Below are positions 22,724-32,020 of a stretch of DNA of 64,000 bases, in pieces. Source of the stretch: Ignavibacteria bacterium (GTDB taxonomy: Bacteria; Bacteroidota; Ignavibacteria; Ignavibacteriales; SURF-24); contig JAAXKQ010000005.1 in assembly GCA_025612245.1 (NCBI GenBank), forward strand, positions 196,009 to 260,008. The letters are read 5' to 3'. Both the position numbers and the translations under genes were made by a program. Each line of letters begins with the position of its first letter. Position 1 is the stretch's first letter. Under the pieces are notes generated by a model. It was not told the DNA's origin, searched no databases, and saw only the letters and a program-made list of their open reading frames with translations.

Positions 22724-22903
22724 AGCTATTCCCTTAATAAGTATTCTGTTGATTACCAAAAAAGTACAAATTTTAGAAATTAAAGCATATAACTATAAAA
22801 TATATATTCTCCGGATACCGGGACTTGTGTAAAGTCCCGGAGCATGTAAAATTAAAAGTTCATAACACATTCTACTATTCAATCTGGCGGGATAGGGCTA
22901 TGG

Positions 22904-24031
22904 CTATAAGATCTTTTTGTAGCATCTTCTTCTTTTATGCTGACGGTTTTCAAAAAATTTCCATTGGGCCTGTATCTTCGAGTTTACTTCAAGCTCCCTG
23001 TTCGTTTCCACCTTTTCAATTTTATTATTGACGAATACTTTATTTATTTCGTGTATGAGTATTGCATTTACACCTTTATTCCGCATTTCAGGACTAACGC
23101 CGGTAAGATACAGATCCGCCTTTTTACATTTTTTCATCGCTTTCAAGATACGGATAAAACCAAAAGGAAATAACCTGCCCTTGCTTTTCCGGAGAGCATC
23201 GGATAAAGATGGCATGGTAATTCCAAAAGCCACAACTTTATTATTGCTGTTGAGAACAACAGGAACGTACTCCGGCATTATATAACCGAAATATTGTTTC
23301 ACGTACATGTCAATCTGTTTCTCTGAAAGTTCAACAAACCCATATAGATCTTTGTAAGCTTCATTGAGCAGGGCGAATATTTCTTGCGCGTAAGGAAGCA
23401 GTTCCTTAGCCTTTTTAACTCTCAGGACTGTAAGATTGTTCCTTTTCAGGGCTATTTGAGCGATTCTTTGAACTGTTTCATTTACTTCTGAGTTCATTGT
23501 AACTTCGTATTCGACCCAGTCGGCCTCTTTTACATAACCTGAATTTTCGATGTGTTCGGGATAATACGGATAATTATATATTGCTCCAAGGGTGCCAGTT
23601 TCTTCAAAGCCTTCAATAAGTGTTCCCTCTGCATCCATATCTGTAAAACCCAGAGGGCCATGAATACAATCCATGCCGTTTGACCTTGCCCAGTCTTCGG
23701 CGGCAGATAGGAGTGCTGAAGAAACTTCCTGGTCATCTATAAAATCAAACCATCCAAAGCGTGCAGATTTTGCATTCCACCTTTCATTATACTTAGTGTT
23801 AATAATGCCGGCTATTCTTCCGGCTATTTTACCGTTTTTATAAGCCAGCCAGCATTTGGAACTGCAGAAATCGAAGGCCGGATTCTTATCCTCCCGCAGA
23901 GAAGAAAGCTCATCTGAACGGATTGGAGGAACCCAAAACTTATTCTCATTATATAACTGATATTGAAATGAAACAAACTTTTTTAACTCTTGCAAACTAC
24001 TGACTTCTTTTAGCTCTATATGGTTATTCAT
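22904..24031 (-). CDS. GNAT-like protein, long form
   Basis: A 375-residue cytoplasmic protein of a widespread uncharacterised family whose N-terminal and C-terminal parts each resemble GNAT acyltransferase folds (WLAYKNGKIAGRIAGIINTKYNE near 68 and LTGVSPEMRNKGVNAILIHE near 305). The conserved block HGPLGFTDMDAEGTLIEGFE near 125 marks the family. The C-terminus ends in a very basic stretch (NRQHKRRRCYKKIL). Substrate and role are unknown. Confidence 0.75.
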   Translation of the reverse strand: MNNHIELKEVSSLQELKKFVSFQYQLYNENKFWVPPIRSDELSSLREDKNPAFDFCSSKCWLAYKNGKIAGRIAGIINTKYNERWNAKSARFGWFDFIDDQEVSSALLSAAEDWARSNGMDCIHGPLGFTDMDAEGTLIEGFEETGTLGAIYNYPYYPEHIENSGYVKEADWVEYEVTMNSEVNETVQRIAQIALKRNNLTVLRVKKAKELLPYAQEIFALLNEAYKDLYGFVELSEKQIDMYVKQYFGYIMPEYVPVVLNSNNKVVAFGITMPSLSDALRKSKGRLFPFGFIRILKAMKKCKKADLYLTGVSPEMRNKGVNAILIHEINKVFVNNKIEKVETNRELEVNSKIQAQWKFFENRQHKRRRCYKKIL

Positions 24032-24419
24032 ACGCTTAAGGACATCCTATTATTCTGGTTTTAGAATTCATGTTTCAAATCGGGCAATGTGAAATAACGA
24101 CTATCTGTACCTGATTAAAACTCGGACCTTGCGAATTTAAGCAAAAATTTCATAAACCTGAAACACTCTTTCTTATCTTTGCCGAATAATTTCCGAAAAA
24201 TAAATGAACTGACGCAAAAAGTCTTGATTTTATACATTCTTAAGTCTTTTAAGCCAAAAGCCCAAAAACACATGGAGGAAAGAGAATTATTACAAAAAGA
24301 TTGATACTGCCCGGCGTAATTAGTACTTATGCAAAAAAGATTCTGTATGGAATAAATTAAAGTTTTCTTGTACTGGGTTTTACAACCTCCTTGCTAATTA
24401 AATCTTTTCTTAATTTGGT
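24032..24419. other. Intergenic region with a partial repeat copy
   Basis: This 388-bp gap between two minus-strand genes contains a left-half copy of the 230-bp repeat family at 24106-24212 and no coding frame that I trust. Confidence 0.4.
24106..24212 (+). repeat. Partial copy (left half) of the 230-bp repeat
   Basis: It starts with the family's left end (TGTACCTGATTAAAACTCGG), followed by CTTGCGAATTTAAGC and the conserved core CATAAACCTGAAACACTCTT and TTATCTTTGCCG, all shared with the copies at 57415 and 59661. The right end is not recognisable. Confidence 0.6.
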
Positions 24420-26819
24420 TTATTCGTTTCCATTATTAAGGTCTTTATAGTTATTTATCGTGTAGCGCAGGTTAAGCATTATTACCGGGGTTTCGCGTTT
24501 TGTACTGCTGAAGGCATAGTAGCTGGAGTTTTCAGTAGTTGACTGCCATCTTGCAGTATTAAGCACATTCCTTGCCTGAAGTGTAAGTGAAAGAGCCTTT
24601 TCCAGAAACTCCTGTCTTATTGCCAGGTCAAGTGAGAATGAACCTTCGGTTTTGCTCTGGAAAGAGGCCTCAGGACTATTGTAATCGGCACTCAATTGAA
24701 GGTGAAGTGTATTGCTCAGCATCAAAGAATTATTCATTCTTGCGTGCCAGTTAAAGCTTTCCTTTGAGCTGGGCTGGCCGTCGAGATCGGTCTTTAGGCG
24801 GTAATCATAAAGATTGGCCATCAAGTCGAGGTTCCATAGCTTAAAAAATTCAGCACTTGCCATAAGCTCGGCACCGGTAGAGTAATCCTTGCCGATATTG
24901 TCGAATGTTTGCAGAGTTACATGATCTGAATAAACGGACCTAATGCCATCGATCTTGCTGTTATTTTTTCTATGGTATAATTCGCTCGTAAAAGAGACAA
25001 TCTTGGCAATAAGCATCTGGAAGCCGAATTCATAAGAGTCAATGAGTTCAGGCAGGAGTGAAGGATTGCCTCTGTGAACTGTGTTGGCATCTGCCCACGT
25101 GTCAAATGGTTCAAGCTGCCAATCGTCCGGTCTTTGAATTCTCCTGGCGTAACTGCCGGTGAATTGTTCATCTGAGGAAATCTTATATGAAAAATGTAAT
25201 GTCGGGAAATAATCAAATCTGCCGATGGTAAAAATATCATTATTTTTTGTAATATTTATTTTCCTGTAGGTATATTCACCTCTCAGTCCAATCTGGCAGC
25301 CAAGATTATCCCACATTGCCGAGTAAAGCGAATACAAAGAGTAGCCGTCACTCCTGGATTTGATTCCAAAACTGTAGTCGGAGAGCTGCAAGTATTGACC
25401 CAAAGCCGTATTCAACTCAAAATACCCGGTAGATTGATTGCTCAATCTGGAAGTTCCCTGTATTCCGGCCTCAAATTTCGCGGAGTCATTAAAGGGGAGC
25501 GTATAGTCGATCTTAGTGCGGAATTCGCCTCCTGGTCCGCCATCGGTAGTCTTCTTGCCGTCGGATATGGCCATATTACTTATCATTTCGCTAATACTCA
25601 GTCCGTTTCCCCTGCTCGAATTAAAAGTAATATCTGCTGAAAGATGATGGTCCTTCATTGGGAATTTGTGCTGGTAGTTAAGGCTGAGTGCGTATGAATT
25701 GCCGTTTCTGCCGCTTTGGGTCTTATTCCTGTAACTAGTTAGCAGCGAGTTTCCGCTTTGTTCAGTATAGTTGGATACAGAGCTGCTCATTCCTTCCGGG
25801 GTATCATATCTTCCATTGAAGCCCAGGACGTCACTTGTACCAAGGTTAAAATTAATGCCACCCCTAATTCCATAGCCGCTCCACCGATAGCTGCAGTCTC
25901 CTGATAAACTGGTCTGTGAAGAATAATCCGGGGAATTGTAGATCCTGTATTCTGACCTTGTATCATTGGTGTGCATCTTTCTATAATTGACGCTAAAGAC
26001 GGATGTGTAAGCTGGCTTTTTATATTCCAGTAAAAAGTCCGAATCGTATTTATCCTTAAGACCTACATTCAGATCAGCCATGCCGCTTAAGCCATTGTTT
26101 TCGTCTTTTTTTAGCACAAGGTTAATGATGCCGGCAACTCCTTCAGCATCGTATTTTACCGAAGGATTGGTAATGATTTCAATGTTTTCAATTGAACTAG
26201 CCGGGATTTGCTTCAGCTGGTCCTGTGCATCCACTATTGAAGGTCTTCCGTCGATAAGGACCTTAAAGCTGCCGCTGCCTCTTAAACTGACATTGCCATC
26301 AACATCTACGGAAATAGAAGGTATATTCTGAAGTATATCGGCGGCATTTCCGGAAACAGAAGTGGCAAACTTGTCGACATTTATTACTTTTTTATCTACC
26401 TGGTAAGTAAAGGGAACTCTCTGTCCCTCAACCACAATGTTTTTAAGATTGACAGCCTTTGGGTTTAGTTTTATTTCGCCAAGATTGAGTTTTTGTGAAG
26501 CTTTTATTTCGAATGAGATATTTAACTTTTCATAACCGATAAAAGTAACTTCGAGATAATACTTGTCTGCTGCAATATCGGCGACTTCGAAATAGCCATC
26601 GGTCCTTGCAATTGAGCCGTTTACCTGGTGTTTATCCTTTTCCCTGAAAACAACAACTGTAGCATATTCGAACGGTTTGCCAGATTGAGCGTCAATAACT
26701 TTTCCTGACACCGAACCGCTTACGTCTCCTCCTCCGGAGAGCTGTCTGCTGGATTGAGAGAATGACACAGTGGAAAGAACAGTTAGAATGAATAGAACAA
26801 GCTTAGTAGAAAATTTCAT
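24420..26819 (-). CDS. TonB-dependent outer-membrane receptor
   Basis: A 799-residue outer-membrane protein. It has a signal peptide (1-22), a CarboxypepD_reg-like domain at about 35-115 (SGKVIDAQSGKPFEYATVVV), a plug at about 130-230 (SGNAADILQNIPSISVDVDG, SLRGSGSFKVLIDGRPS) and a beta-barrel of the outer-membrane beta-barrel family-3 type to the C-terminus. No SusD-like lipoprotein gene is adjacent, so a polysaccharide SusCD role is unlikely; siderophore, peptide or metal uptake are possible. It is divergent from the kinase/regulator pair at 27097-29633, which may control it. Confidence 0.88.
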   Translation of the reverse strand: MKFSTKLVLFILTVLSTVSFSQSSRQLSGGGDVSGSVSGKVIDAQSGKPFEYATVVVFREKDKHQVNGSIARTDGYFEVADIAADKYYLEVTFIGYEKLNISFEIKASQKLNLGEIKLNPKAVNLKNIVVEGQRVPFTYQVDKKVINVDKFATSVSGNAADILQNIPSISVDVDGNVSLRGSGSFKVLIDGRPSIVDAQDQLKQIPASSIENIEIITNPSVKYDAEGVAGIINLVLKKDENNGLSGMADLNVGLKDKYDSDFLLEYKKPAYTSVFSVNYRKMHTNDTRSEYRIYNSPDYSSQTSLSGDCSYRWSGYGIRGGINFNLGTSDVLGFNGRYDTPEGMSSSVSNYTEQSGNSLLTSYRNKTQSGRNGNSYALSLNYQHKFPMKDHHLSADITFNSSRGNGLSISEMISNMAISDGKKTTDGGPGGEFRTKIDYTLPFNDSAKFEAGIQGTSRLSNQSTGYFELNTALGQYLQLSDYSFGIKSRSDGYSLYSLYSAMWDNLGCQIGLRGEYTYRKINITKNNDIFTIGRFDYFPTLHFSYKISSDEQFTGSYARRIQRPDDWQLEPFDTWADANTVHRGNPSLLPELIDSYEFGFQMLIAKIVSFTSELYHRKNNSKIDGIRSVYSDHVTLQTFDNIGKDYSTGAELMASAEFFKLWNLDLMANLYDYRLKTDLDGQPSSKESFNWHARMNNSLMLSNTLHLQLSADYNSPEASFQSKTEGSFSLDLAIRQEFLEKALSLTLQARNVLNTARWQSTTENSSYYAFSSTKRETPVIMLNLRYTINNYKDLNNGNE

Positions 26820-27030
26820 TGAGCGACCTTAATAGATTCCTATGGTATTAGTTAATAAATGAGTTTCAGTTGACTGGTAAGGATATCAATATCGTTTCCG
26901 AAAGAGGGTCTCAACAGCAGCCCCTCTTTATTTATTACCCCCCCAAAGATAGTTTTGTTTTACAAATCAAATGTTTATTTTCCATGTCTTAAAAAATACT
27001 TTCGCCTTTTGATTTCCCCTAGTTAAATTC

Positions 27031-27060
27031 TGTTAGGAAATGTTAAGAAATGTTAAGACA
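27031..27060 (+). promoter_or_regulatory. Tandem decamers, candidate response-regulator operator
   Basis: Three head-to-tail ten-base repeats: TGTTAGGAAA (27031-27040), TGTTAAGAAA (27041-27050) and TGTTAAGACA (27051-27060), with a weaker fourth before them (AGTTAAATTC). Helical-turn-spaced direct repeats are the usual binding pattern of OmpR-type regulators. They lie 36 bp before the kinase gene and about 210 bp from the divergent TonB receptor gene. Confidence 0.55.
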
Positions 27061-27096
27061 AATGATTCTTTGAGTGGAGATTGGTAAGTTTACTTT

Positions 27097-28800
27097 ATGA
27101 AATCAAATAAAAAGATAATTTTAATTCTGACTGCACTGATTTCCATAGCACTTGCAGGACTTATCATGCTGCAATTATACTTCCTTAAAAATGCAAAGGA
27201 ACAAAAGGAACAAGCCTTCGACCGCAATGTTCTGCTTGCATTAAATAATACTGTCCAATCGCTTGAGAATAAGGATGCCGTAGAGGGGATAATTCAGTCT
27301 TCAATAAATGATTCTCTATCCAATGGCAGGCCAAAGCCTGCTACAGAAAATGCTAAACAAAAAAGGATGAATGTTAAAATTCCATACGGCCGTACGAACT
27401 TAAGAACGCCTGCACTAAAGCAAAAGGATATGGCACATAACGGTGAAAGGTCAAAGAAAAAACCTTACAATTACAATTCGTTAACACGGATGCATGCCCC
27501 ACTTAAGAAGAGCGGTACCGAGGGTTCAAAGCAGGAGCATAACATAATGTTAAAGGATAAGAAAGAAATACCGGACTTAGTAAATTTTTATAAATATTCA
27601 TCTGACTCCAATTCATATTTAATTCAATCCTTTAACGGAAAGAAAATTGGCATAATGCACAATGATATTTCTATAAATAGAATGAAGCGAATGCTTAATC
27701 GCGTGATGGACAGGCTAATCAGGCCCGGACAGCCCCCGTTGGAAAGAAGAATCAAGCTTTCAGATCTGGATTCATTACTTAAAAGCAATTTTGCGGATGT
27801 CGGGATAACGATTCCCTATTCATTTGCAGTAATAGATGGGAAAAAAGATATCGTCAGGATGTCGTATAAGGGAGTAAATAAGGCAAAGCTAATCAAATCT
27901 AAACTACGTGCCAGGCTTTATCCAAATGATCTCTTTTCTCCTGCCAGGTATCTTTCAGTCAGCTTCCCGGGCAGGAATAATATGATCTTAAAGGAGCTTT
28001 TGGGATTACTTTTATTATCCCTGATATTCATTATGATTATTGTCGGGACTTTTATTTATTCCATCGGGACCATTTACCGGCAGAAGCGCTTTTTTACGCA
28101 GATAGTGGATTTTATAAATAATATGACGCATGAATTTAAGACCCCCATATCCACAATATCACTTGCCTCGGAAGCAATAAGTAATCCGGCAGTAATTGAA
28201 GATAAAGCCAGGCTTATTAGATATAACCAGGTGATTAAAGATGAAAATGACCGCATGCGCCAGCAGGTTGAGAAGATCCTACAGATGGCTATGCTTGAAA
28301 AGGGCGATTATGAGCTAGACCTTAGGGAGATAGACTTAAATTATATAATAAAGCAGGCGGCTCATTACTTACAGCTGCAGGTAGAGGCATCATTCGGTAA
28401 AGTTCATTGTACACTTAATGCTCCCTTCCATAAAATACTTGCAGACCAGGTTCATATAACGAATATTATTCACAATATTCTGGATAATGCAAGAAAATAT
28501 TCCCCTGAAAAACCAGAGATTATGATTTCCACTGAAAATAAAGGTGGCAGTATTTTCATTAATATTTCCGATAACGGCATTGGAATAATGGAAGAGCATC
28601 TCCCCAGGATATTTGACAAATATTACCGGGTACCGACCGGCAACCAGCACGATATCAAAGGTTTCGGACTGGGTTTGAGTTATGTGGACCTCATGGTAAA
28701 AGCCCATTCCGGTAAAATTGAAATAAAAAGTAAACCCGGTAGAGGAACAACTGTTAGAATTGAACTCCCGGTAATTCTTCCGAACCCTTCATATAACTGA
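27097..28800 (+). CDS. Sensor histidine kinase
   Basis: A 567-residue inner-membrane kinase with an N-terminal anchor (about 5-30), a long periplasmic sensor of roughly 270 residues rich in basic residues and without a recognised fold, a second span at about 300-325, HisKA with H345 (NNMTHEFKTPIS) and a HATPase domain (NILDNARKYS, DNGIGI, GFGLGLSY). It precedes an OmpR-type regulator gene by 131 bp on the same strand and is its probable partner. Possible regulator-binding decamers lie just upstream, suggesting autoregulation. Confidence 0.88.
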   Translation: MKSNKKIILILTALISIALAGLIMLQLYFLKNAKEQKEQAFDRNVLLALNNTVQSLENKDAVEGIIQSSINDSLSNGRPKPATENAKQKRMNVKIPYGRTNLRTPALKQKDMAHNGERSKKKPYNYNSLTRMHAPLKKSGTEGSKQEHNIMLKDKKEIPDLVNFYKYSSDSNSYLIQSFNGKKIGIMHNDISINRMKRMLNRVMDRLIRPGQPPLERRIKLSDLDSLLKSNFADVGITIPYSFAVIDGKKDIVRMSYKGVNKAKLIKSKLRARLYPNDLFSPARYLSVSFPGRNNMILKELLGLLLLSLIFIMIIVGTFIYSIGTIYRQKRFFTQIVDFINNMTHEFKTPISTISLASEAISNPAVIEDKARLIRYNQVIKDENDRMRQQVEKILQMAMLEKGDYELDLREIDLNYIIKQAAHYLQLQVEASFGKVHCTLNAPFHKILADQVHITNIIHNILDNARKYSPEKPEIMISTENKGGSIFINISDNGIGIMEEHLPRIFDKYYRVPTGNQHDIKGFGLGLSYVDLMVKAHSGKIEIKSKPGRGTTVRIELPVILPNPSYN

Positions 28801-28931
28801 GTGTTATAATGACCCCGGCAACTGTAAATATCTTTATTGAAACAAAAATATATTTGTGCAATAGTGTCACCTGTTGAGTTATAGAGACACTGGCTTGAGC
28901 GATATTAGCACATATTTGAGGATATTATATT

Positions 28932-29633
28932 ATGATGGTTATAAAAAAAATTCTTGTACTTGAAGATGACATTAATCTCGGATTTATTCTACAGGAACAC
29001 CTTGAAATGCACGGATTTTCGGTAAAGCTCTGCGTTAACGGGGTTGAAGGACTTGAGGAATATTTGAAAAACCCCTATGACCTGCTTTTGGTAGATGTTA
29101 TGATGCCAAGAAAGAATGGTTTTGCTTTTGTGAAAGAAGTAAGGCTAAAAGATGAGAAAATACCGGTTATCTTTCTGACTGCTAAATCTCTCAAAGAGGA
29201 TAGAATAGAAGGCTTTAAGATTGGCTGTGACGATTATGTTACTAAACCTTTCAGTATGGAAGAACTGCTCTTAAGAATTCAGGCAGTCCTCAGGCGCTTT
29301 ACGAGAGGAAATGAGCCGGAAGCCGATTCTGAAAACAGCCGCTTTATAATAGGGCCTTATATATTTGATTACGACCGGCAATTGCTTCAGTTCAGGGATA
29401 AAAAAATGCAGGTAACCTCCAAAGAATCGGAGCTCTTAAGGCTTTTATGCCTTAATATCAATAAAACTCTTCCGAGGGAAACCGCACTGAAAATCATCTG
29501 GGGCGACAATTCTTATTTCAATGCAAGGAGTATGGATGTATTTATTTCCAGAATCAGAAAATACTTTAAGGATGACCCAGCTGTCTCAATTACAAATATC
29601 CATGGAAAAGGCTACAAACTCTCGGCCCGATAG
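28932..29633 (+). CDS. OmpR/PhoB-type response regulator
   Basis: A 233-residue regulator. The receiver domain (about 5-118) has the acidic pocket (EDD near 12), phospho-acceptor D55 (LLLVDVMMPRKNG), the switch Thr (VIFLTAKS) and Lys (DDYVTKPF). The winged-helix DNA-binding domain spans about 138-230 (VTSKESELLRLL, FISRIRKYF, IHGKGYKL). It should be phosphorylated by the kinase encoded just upstream. Likely targets are its own operon and the divergent TonB receptor gene, by inference from the decamers at 27031-27060. Confidence 0.92.
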   Translation: MMVIKKILVLEDDINLGFILQEHLEMHGFSVKLCVNGVEGLEEYLKNPYDLLLVDVMMPRKNGFAFVKEVRLKDEKIPVIFLTAKSLKEDRIEGFKIGCDDYVTKPFSMEELLLRIQAVLRRFTRGNEPEADSENSRFIIGPYIFDYDRQLLQFRDKKMQVTSKESELLRLLCLNINKTLPRETALKIIWGDNSYFNARSMDVFISRIRKYFKDDPAVSITNIHGKGYKLSAR

Positions 29634-29730
29634 GATATTTGCCTGCCAGAATTGAATAATCCACATAAACAAAAATTGTGGAAGTGGTTATTAAAAAGAA
29701 AACTGCTGGTCTTTCTGCAAAACGTACGGA

Positions 29731-29757
29731 TGTCTCTATTCAAAACCCGGTCCATAC
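29731..29757 (+). repeat. Solo left end of the 230-bp repeat family
   Basis: TGTCTCTATTCAAAACCCGG followed by TCCATAC, matching the left-end consensus of the repeats at 50093, 54449 and 58764. No right end is recognisable before the reductase gene at 29904. Confidence 0.4.
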
Positions 29758-29903
29758 GTATTTACCAATGATTTATTGACTTCCTGTGACATACGTAATT
29801 TAATTTGTCTGTCCCCATAACTATTCCTTTACAAATACATGTGTTATATGCATATTAAGAATAAAACGCTTTTGGGGCAGTAAACTTTAAAGGATTTAAT
29901 TAC

Positions 29904-30497
29904 ATGAGAAAAATAATCGTTTTATCAATGATTACCCTGGATGGGGTAATGCAGGCGCCTGGTGGACCTGAGGAGGATACGTCAGGGGGCTTTGAATATG
30001 GCGGTTGGAGCGCCCCTTACGCTGACGAAGCTTCGGGTAAGCTCATGGAAAAACAGATGCAGCCTGCAGATCTTCTTTTGGGCAGAAAAACGTTTGAAAT
30101 ATTCGCCTCATACTGGCCTGAACACGCAGACTATTGGCCGGGTATCAATGATGTTACAAAATACGTTTTGAGCAGGACCATGAAAAAGTCGGACTGGAAA
30201 AACTCGGTTTTTCTGAATAGCCTGAAGGATATCGAAGAGCTCAAAAATTCAAATGGTTCCGACATAAAAGTATGGGGCAGCGGCAAACTCGTTCAGCTCT
30301 TGCTGAAGCATGATTTAGTGGATGAACTCTGGCTCAATATTCACCCTTTGACTATTGGTAAAGGGAAAAAGTTGTTTGACAGCGACACGATTCCGGCAGC
30401 ATTTGCACTGATAGAGAGTTCTGTTACACCAGGTGGAGTGATTATTGCCAATTACAAGCGGGCAGGAGGAGTAAAAACAGGTACTGTTGGAGCTTAA
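29904..30497 (+). CDS. RibD C-terminal/dihydrofolate reductase-like protein
   Basis: A 197-residue NAD(P)H-dependent reductase-fold protein of the RibD C-terminal family. It begins MRKIIVLSMITLDGVMQAPGG and carries LLLGRKTFEIFASYWPE near 58, the cofactor loop DIKVWGSGKLVQLLLKHDLVDELWLNIHPL near 122 and LIGKGKKLF-like TIGKGKKLF near 152. Stand-alone members are common accessory enzymes with no known substrate. An AAAGGA site precedes the start. Confidence 0.85.
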   Translation: MRKIIVLSMITLDGVMQAPGGPEEDTSGGFEYGGWSAPYADEASGKLMEKQMQPADLLLGRKTFEIFASYWPEHADYWPGINDVTKYVLSRTMKKSDWKNSVFLNSLKDIEELKNSNGSDIKVWGSGKLVQLLLKHDLVDELWLNIHPLTIGKGKKLFDSDTIPAAFALIESSVTPGGVIIANYKRAGGVKTGTVGA

Positions 30498-30588
30498 GAC
30501 GGCTCAAGACTGTTAACGATTTCCCGGATAAGCCGCGGACAACAGATTTAATCCGAGAAATTAAAAAGACTGATATTTATGTCAGATC

Positions 30589-30909
30589 TCACTTATAGTC
30601 AATTGCTGCAAGGTGTTCATAATGTTGTGAATGAGAATCGAATCGTTTTAACAGAAGCTGTGCTTTTGGAGGAACATATGCCTGGGTATAGTTTTTCCCT
30701 GTAAATTCTTTTACATCATTGATTCCATCAAACTTCATTATTGTTATGAATTCAACTTCATCCGTTAATTCTCTTTTCAGTAGCTCAATTCCTCTATAAC
30801 CTTTGAGGTTTTTCCCTTCAATGCTTTTCCATACTTCCTCATAAAGTAGTTTTTCATATTTATCTGCATTTTCGGGTGTGGTAAAGCCGTGCCATATTCT
30901 TACTATCAT
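30589..30909 (-). CDS. Antibiotic biosynthesis monooxygenase-fold protein
   Basis: A 106-residue ferredoxin-like-fold (ABM/dimeric alpha-beta barrel) protein. The pattern WHGFTTPENADKYEKLLYEEV, GYRGIELLKRELTDEVEFITIMKFD and AYVPPKAQLLL matches small stress-type members. Its GGAG site overlaps the end of the sigma-factor gene ten bases upstream, so the two are one transcription unit. No substrate can be assigned; detoxification or haem-related roles are only family precedent. Confidence 0.75.
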   Translation of the reverse strand: MIVRIWHGFTTPENADKYEKLLYEEVWKSIEGKNLKGYRGIELLKRELTDEVEFITIMKFDGINDVKEFTGKNYTQAYVPPKAQLLLKRFDSHSQHYEHLAAIDYK

Positions 30910-30919
30910 TTTTAGCTCC

Positions 30920-31756
30920 TTAATTGTTAAAGAAAGTGAATTTCCCTGAATTTATTATTTCTCTTATAATATTAACGAATTTATCGGGTGCTTTTACTGT
31001 GGGATTTGTTTTGTAAAGGAATCCAATCTGGTTTAATTCATCCATTTCATCTATTAATGAATGCGTCTCCATATTATCTGTCGGTCTGCCAGGCAGTCTG
31101 GCAAACAAGACATTCTCATTGTTAAATCTTCCGGAATGTAGTTGTGCCGCCACATGATAACCGCATTTACATAAGTTATTTGGCTTTAACACACTGCAAT
31201 TCTTAAACAGGAAAGATTGCAATTTACCCCGGGCTCTTGAAAGGCGTTTTCTGAAAACTGCTGCGCTTACGCCGAGTACTTCAGCCCCCTCGGTACTGTT
31301 AATACCGAAAATATCAACGAGTAGAAAAGTAATTCTCAGTTCACGCGAGAGGCACTGGAGAAGCCCCTGCAGGCAGCTTATTCTGATTTCATCAAAGTAT
31401 GATTTATCTTCAGGATCGAACTCTGTTTGCCTCCATTTGGAGGAGGAGGCAAGCTCAAGACCCTCCTCATATTTTAAAAAGGTAGAGGAGTATCTTTTTT
31501 CCACCTGCTTATATCTTAATAGATAATTAGCCGCAACTTTATACACCCAGGTGGTAAAGAGACTTTTTCCTCTAAAGGATTGGAGATTAGTAATTATTCT
31601 TATTAAAATATCCTGGGTGGCATCGTCGGCATCAGCAGGATTATACAGCATTCGTAATGCCAGGCCGTATACCTTATCTTGAATTTCCCGGATTATTATT
31701 TCCAGTGAGGCTCTGTTCCCGGCTTTTGCCTGTTCAATCAGTATGCTAAAATCCAT
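30920..31756 (-). CDS. ECF-type sigma factor with C-terminal extension
   Basis: A 278-residue sigma-70 family protein. Region 2 is at about 5-95 (DADDATQDILIRIITNLQSF, SLFTTWVYKVAANYLL) and region 4 at about 130-185 (CLSRELRITFLLVDIFGINS, AEVLGVSAAVFRKRLSRARG). The last 90 residues are an extra domain with a Cys/His cluster (CSVLKPNNLCKCGYHVAAQLH), possibly a metal or redox sensor. No anti-sigma gene is adjacent; the extension may do that job. It is co-transcribed with the ABM-fold gene. Confidence 0.82.
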   Translation of the reverse strand: MDFSILIEQAKAGNRASLEIIIREIQDKVYGLALRMLYNPADADDATQDILIRIITNLQSFRGKSLFTTWVYKVAANYLLRYKQVEKRYSSTFLKYEEGLELASSSKWRQTEFDPEDKSYFDEIRISCLQGLLQCLSRELRITFLLVDIFGINSTEGAEVLGVSAAVFRKRLSRARGKLQSFLFKNCSVLKPNNLCKCGYHVAAQLHSGRFNNENVLFARLPGRPTDNMETHSLIDEMDELNQIGFLYKTNPTVKAPDKFVNIIREIINSGKFTFFNN

Positions 31757-32020
31757 ATAATTCCTCTTGTTGTATATACTTTAGATACAAAATATTAAAA
31801 AGTGTGACATATAAAACAGCACTGGTTCTAAGGATTTTTATCATATGCTATTTTTGTATAGTAAGGTATATTTCCTGTCCCCTGTGTAAGGTCAGCTACT
31901 TGTTTCTGATTATGTCTCATCTTTTTATAACAATCAAGGACTTGGGCCGGGTTGGAAGAATCGACATTAGAAAGGTTATTTTAAATACCCATGTTAAGGT
32001 TTTTCCGAAACTGGCCGGGC

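Noticed and set aside
27097-29633. Two-component genes as part of a polysaccharide utilisation locus
   Set aside because: No SusD-like, glycoside hydrolase or sulfatase gene is nearby, so a PUL label is not supported.
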